A stretch of DNA of 64,000 nt from Lentzea albida (lineage in GTDB: Bacteria > Actinomycetota > Actinomycetes > Mycobacteriales > Pseudonocardiaceae). Below are positions 60,841 through 64,000 of this stretch, piece by piece. The notes under the pieces are model-generated. The model saw nothing but the letters and a program-made list of their open reading frames with translations. It was not told the origin of the DNA and ran no database searches. Positions within the stretch are counted from its first letter, which is position 1; the number at the start of each line of letters is the position of its first letter. Position numbers and translations under genes: made by a program. Where the stretch lies: assembly GCF_900111005.1 (NCBI RefSeq), contig NZ_FOFV01000029.1:17594-81593 (forward strand), in the 5' to 3' direction.

Positions 60841-61248
60841 ATGCGACTCGTGTCGCGCATTCTCCGCCCGCGCGTCGAAGCCACCGCGCACTGCGACCTG
60901 CCGTGCGGTGTTTACGACCCCGCGCAGGCCCGCATCGAGGCCGAGTCGGTCAAGGCGGTCCAGGAGAAGTACCAGGCCAACGAGGACCCGGAGTTCCGGG
61001 AGCGCGCCGTCCTGATCAAGGAGCAGCGCAGCGAGCTCGTCAAGCACCACCTGTGGGTGCTGTGGACGGACTACTTCAAGCCGCCGCACTTCGAGAAGTA
61101 CCCCGAGCTGCACGACCTGTTCAACCGCGCCACCAAGGCGGCGGGCGCGTCGGGCACCAAGGGCTCGATGGACCCGGCTTCCGGCCAGGCGCTGCTCGAC
61201 CTGATCGCCCAGATCGACAAGATCTTCTGGGAGACCAAGCAAGGCTGA
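60841..61248 (+). CDS. sodN: Nickel superoxide dismutase
   Basis: SodN disproportionates superoxide with a Ni-thiolate centre. The 135-residue precursor has a 16-residue propeptide (MRLVSRILRPRVEATA) followed by the nickel hook HCDLPCGVYDPAQARIEAES, where His1, Cys2 and Cys6 of the mature protein are the ligands. The rest is the four-helix bundle (LVKHHLWVLWTDYFKPPHFE). GGGAGGA stands before the ATG. It is divergent from its maturation peptidase gene, 75 bp apart. Family expression is nickel-responsive (Nur-type); no clear Nur box was recognised. Confidence 0.97.
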   Translation: MRLVSRILRPRVEATAHCDLPCGVYDPAQARIEAESVKAVQEKYQANEDPEFRERAVLIKEQRSELVKHHLWVLWTDYFKPPHFEKYPELHDLFNRATKAAGASGTKGSMDPASGQALLDLIAQIDKIFWETKQG

Positions 61249-61262
61249 GGTCAGAGCCTTGC

Positions 61263-61310
61263 AAACGACGCTGACCAGCGAAAACCTCTTCGTTGGTCAG
61301 CGTCGTTTTT
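61263..61310 (+). terminator. Rho-independent terminator after sodN
   Basis: AAACGACGCTGACCA (61263-61277) and TGGTCAGCGTCGTTT (61294-61308) pair perfectly and run into a T tract. Confidence 0.9.
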
Positions 61311-61706
61311 CGTCCCTTGGCGTCGCCCAACGGCCCCCAGACGGCCCATATCAGTCCTCAATGGACCATTTGCGACAGGCTTCTGATCTGCTAGACCGTC
61401 TGGACACGACGCTGACGGGAAGCCGCAGCACATACAAGACTTCGCACGTTCGCACCCAAGTGTCGAACTACCCCTAGTCGCGGTGGTCGAGCGCCTCACG
61501 CAACTCAGTCAAGCTTGGAACATGTGCTGTTCATCCAGACCGGACAACGCCAACAGCCGCGCATCCCCTGCGTTGCACGGTGGCCCCAGTGCCTGGGTAG
61601 CCAGCTGGCTGGTAACGACCGACCCGAAGGCCGGCGCTCGCCTTGGGCACCACTGAAGCCTTTCCCGACAGGGCGCAGAGCGACCCGCATGCGCCCATGG
61701 TCGCAG
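61311..61706. other. Unassigned stretch at island boundary
   Basis: No confident gene is visible. Several short overlapping reverse-strand frames exist, including one of 56 codons from 61701 (MGACGSLCALSGK) and a stop-bounded fragment reading VPSLTELREALDHRD that ends at 61474 without a start codon. The latter looks like the tail of a truncated gene. Base composition starts to fall here. Confidence 0.4.
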
Positions 61707-61922
61707 CTACGCACCTGAACGCACATACCGAAGCACTGCCAGCATGAAGAGACACGCCCCACCAAGCGCTCCAAAGCCGGTAAGCACAGCCAGAGGCACG
61801 CTGACTCCACCCAGCCAAGACAAGACTCCCCCACCAATCCCAAGGATGAAGCCCAATACAAGGATCACGGCCACCTGGGTAGCACGACGACCTGCGTCCG
61901 ATTCGGGCTCTTGGGTACACAT
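61707..61922 (-). CDS. Small membrane protein, 71 aa
   Basis: The product (MCTQEPESDAGRRATQVAVI start) has two predicted membrane helices, VILVLGFILGIGGGVLSWL and LAVLTGFGALGGACLFMLAV, separated by a short loop. The ATG at 61922 has GGAGG 6 nt upstream, which is better supported than the longer frame from 61964. No family is recognised. It is divergent from the HTH-NTPase-TPR gene and may belong to the same acquired segment. Confidence 0.55.
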   Translation of the reverse strand: MCTQEPESDAGRRATQVAVILVLGFILGIGGGVLSWLGGVSVPLAVLTGFGALGGACLFMLAVLRYVRSGA

Positions 61923-62096
61923 GTGACCTCCAACATCCACGGGGAGGTTGCACACCTCACCCAAGCCTCAGGGAGGCGTTCAGGCCGGGACCGAGCCCGA
62001 CCCGTACTTGCTCCCAACCGGCACAATATTGCTCCGAATCAGAGCACTAGCGCAAGCATGGCATACACTGAAGGAAGATCAAATTCGGGAGGCGGC

Positions 62097-64000
62097 ATGA
62101 CCTACGCGGCTGACAACCCCGCGCTTGCCGCCGAGGTGCGGCGCCTCCGTAAGGAGAAGGGCTGGTCGGCACAGCGCCTGGCTGACGAGTGCGCCAGGCA
62201 GGGCAGCCGTTCGCTAACACGAAGCACGATCGCGAAGATCGAATCTGGCGTTCGACGCTCCGTAACCGCGCCAGAACTTGCTGTACTCGCCAGGGCACTC
62301 GGAGTGTCTGCCGGATACCTGCTCGGCGAAACGACGGAAAGCAGCTTGACGACTGTCCGGCCAGACAGTTCTGAAATAGTCGAGTTCTTTAATGAACAGT
62401 CACGGCTTACTCCCCATGAAAGAATAAATTCCCCAGCAAGCCTGCTGTCCGCGCACCAGGAAATCGTCCCTTTTCAAGGAAGAGAAGAAGTATTCGCAGC
62501 ATTGCATGAATGGAGCAGCAGGCCAGGATTTGGGATTTTTCTTATATACGGCTCCGGCGGTCAAGGGAAAACGCGACTCGCCCGCAGCTTCAGCCGCGAT
62601 CTCGCCGACAAGGGATGGCTCACGGGCTGGCCCAACCGTACTTACGACGACAGCTCACTAACCGCGCTAACCAATATTGACCAACCGATGCTATTGGTTA
62701 TCGACTATGCCGAAGCGCAAATTGATCTAACAACCTCCCTGATCGGTATTCTTGGGCGAAAGAAGCGCCCGAGCCCATCGGCGAAGGTTCTTTTGCTGGC
62801 ACGTTCAGCGGGAGCATGGTGGGACAGCGTTGCCGAATATAATGAGTTGACGGGCGACTACGTTGATACTGCGGTAGTATTGCACTTGCAACCACTGGCC
62901 AAGAATGGGGCGGAACAGGCTGCATCCTATAAGAATGCAGCGCTAGCTTTCTCAAGTGCACTCGGACTACTCGGCGCGCTCCCTGATGATTCGGCTTCTG
63001 TTACCGCCAAGGTGATAGCTGAAGCACCATCTCCGCTCCGACCGGATTCCACCATCTTGGAGATACAGGCAGCCGCCCTGGCCGATCTATTGGATGCCGC
63101 AAGGAATCTTACCCCCGCTGTATCAGTCTACTCCGACGGACTGACGCGCGCTCCCGTGGACCGCCTGCTAGACCATGAGCGGAGATACTGGAACTCAACA
63201 GCGCAGGCTGAAAGTTTGCTCACAAACCTGAGCCTTGCCACCCTTACCGACGCGGTGGCCGCCGCAATGTTGCTTGGCCCAACTACTGCTGATGCGCTGA
63301 CAAGCGCAATTGCACGTGTCCCAGGAATGGCTGATCAACCCTATGACCGCCTGGATGCAGTTGCTTCTTGGCTGGCCCAATTGTACCCGCCCGCTGCTGG
63401 CAGATTTGTAGACACATTGCCAGATAGTATCGTGGAACGACTTATCGGGCGATTGATTCTCGAACGCCCAGGCACCTTCGACAGGCTGGCGTCAACCGCG
63501 AATGGGGACGAGGCGGTACACTTTCTGACAGTCTGCGCACGCACGGCGAAGCAGGCTGAATTCAAAGATCAGATGACTCGTGAGATCACCACCTGGTGCC
63601 GTCAATACCCGAGCCGCCTATTGCTCGCGGCAATCACGGCAGCATCGCGCGTAGAATTCTCCACCCCTTTGGTTGAAGCCATAAATGAGGCAGTACTTCA
63701 GATAGAATTGCACGTCGATGATCTTCGAATTCTTTCAGCTGCGATTCCTTCACGAACACTAGCTCTTGCCGAGACTGCGGTTCTGCTGACACAAGCGGAA
63801 GCAGCGCTCCATCGCACTGAGGCGGCGCATGGTCATGATGAATTGCTTCCTTACTTGGCTGAGAGTCTGAATAATGTCGCCGTTCGACTAGGCAAACTCG
63901 GCCGTGCACAAGAAGCACTCACTGCCATCCACGAAGCAGTGCAGACCTACCGCAGCCTGGCCGAAGCCCAACCCGACGCATACCTGCCCGACCTCGCCAG
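62097..64000 (+). CDS. HTH-P-loop NTPase-TPR (STAND-like) protein, 3' end outside window
   Basis: The first 634 residues are present. An XRE-type HTH occupies residues ~8-75 (LAAEVRRLRKEKGWSAQRLA...STIAKIESG...LARALGVSAGYLLG). A P-loop NTPase begins near 145 with IFLIYGSGGQGKTRLARSFS (Walker A) and PMLLVIDYAEAQID (Walker B). A long helical region follows, and the frame reaches TPR-type repeats at the edge (LPYLAESLNNVAVRLGKLGR, AQEALTAIHEAVQTYRSLAE). The layout is that of STAND signalling ATPases, common in actinomycetes and often linked to phage defence or development. GGGAGG precedes the ATG; TACACT (62064) is a possible -10. Codon use is less GC-rich than in the rest of the window, which suggests transfer. 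Confidence 0.85.
   Translation, partial: MTYAADNPALAAEVRRLRKEKGWSAQRLADECARQGSRSLTRSTIAKIESGVRRSVTAPELAVLARALGVSAGYLLGETTESSLTTVRPDSSEIVEFFNEQSRLTPHERINSPASLLSAHQEIVPFQGREEVFAALHEWSSRPGFGIFLIYGSGGQGKTRLARSFSRDLADKGWLTGWPNRTYDDSSLTALTNIDQPMLLVIDYAEAQIDLTTSLIGILGRKKRPSPSAKVLLLARSAGAWWDSVAEYNELTGDYVDTAVVLHLQPLAKNGAEQAASYKNAALAFSSALGLLGALPDDSASVTAKVIAEAPSPLRPDSTILEIQAAALADLLDAARNLTPAVSVYSDGLTRAPVDRLLDHERRYWNSTAQAESLLTNLSLATLTDAVAAAMLLGPTTADALTSAIARVPGMADQPYDRLDAVASWLAQLYPPAAGRFVDTLPDSIVERLIGRLILERPGTFDRLASTANGDEAVHFLTVCARTAKQAEFKDQMTREITTWCRQYPSRLLLAAITAASRVEFSTPLVEAINEAVLQIELHVDDLRILSAAIPSRTLALAETAVLLTQAEAALHRTEAAHGHDELLPYLAESLNNVAVRLGKLGRAQEALTAIHEAVQTYRSLAEAQPDAYLPDLA

Noticed and set aside
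61531..61953. Overlapping reverse-strand ORFs of 118-140 codons
   Set aside because: They cover the small membrane protein in other frames and have Cys/Trp/Arg-rich, non-protein-like composition.

Overview
The window is high-GC actinobacterial chromosome. Multifunctional 2-oxoglutarate decarboxylase/dehydrogenase (kgd), nickel superoxide dismutase, a subtilisin-inhibitor-like secreted protein, a TioE-type MerR regulator, SigE-family ECF sigma factor and many apparently leaderless genes (a TANNNT -10 box 6-8 nt before ATG/GTG) all point to a filamentous actinomycete. I would guess Pseudonocardiaceae (Lentzea/Saccharothrix/Actinosynnema type), but that placement is inference. Except for the last ~2 kb, gene content is chromosomal-type.

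Layout. 1-1340: a cut erythromycin-esterase-family gene divergent from a TioE-like MerR regulator with a shared dyad. 1303-3724: methionine genes metY-metX behind a Cys-ending leader peptide. 3799-7923: an oxidoreductase, a repeat/palindrome-rich gap, then a NUDIX regulator-like gene divergent from SPFH and NAD-kinase-like genes with a strong dyad between. 7855-13663: MHS-type transporter, secreted SGNH hydrolase, SSI-type inhibitor, UbiB-like kinase, VTT membrane protein. 13681-15742: three tandem Y-RNA-like elements, two with a circularly permuted tRNA-like module, followed by a Ro60-like TROVE/vWA protein. 15819-20102: HxlR regulator, an unknown gene, glycine riboswitch-gcvH-sdaA, and ald. 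20158-25111: DHA2 exporter with TetR, a small conserved pair, an ABC-2 transporter. 25112-26030: a noncoding stretch with a ~54-bp tandem repeat. 26031-34952: a fused double ABC exporter, ATP-grasp-like protein, kgd and its small satellite gene.

35049-46123: aldo/keto reductase, a subtilisin-like protease flanked by two paralogous HTH genes, and the complete histidine utilisation operon hutH-hutU-M20 amidohydrolase-hutF-hutI with overlapping genes throughout. 46303-54988: ECF sigma factor with membrane partner, IclR, MarR plus haloalkane-dehalogenase-like hydrolase, a glycine-betaine-type ABC importer, and a branched-polyamine-synthase-like gene. 54950-61248: a PAS-GGDEF-EAL protein, malic enzyme, a dTDP-sugar epimerase, and the Ni-SOD gene divergent from its maturation peptidase.

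From about 61.3 kb composition changes to visibly lower GC. An HTH-P-loop NTPase-TPR protein of the STAND/conflict type begins at 62097 and runs off the window. The main candidates for uncommon biology are the Y RNA/Ro locus, the NUDIX-SPFH-NAD kinase module, the protease flanked by twin HTH regulators, and the STAND-like gene.
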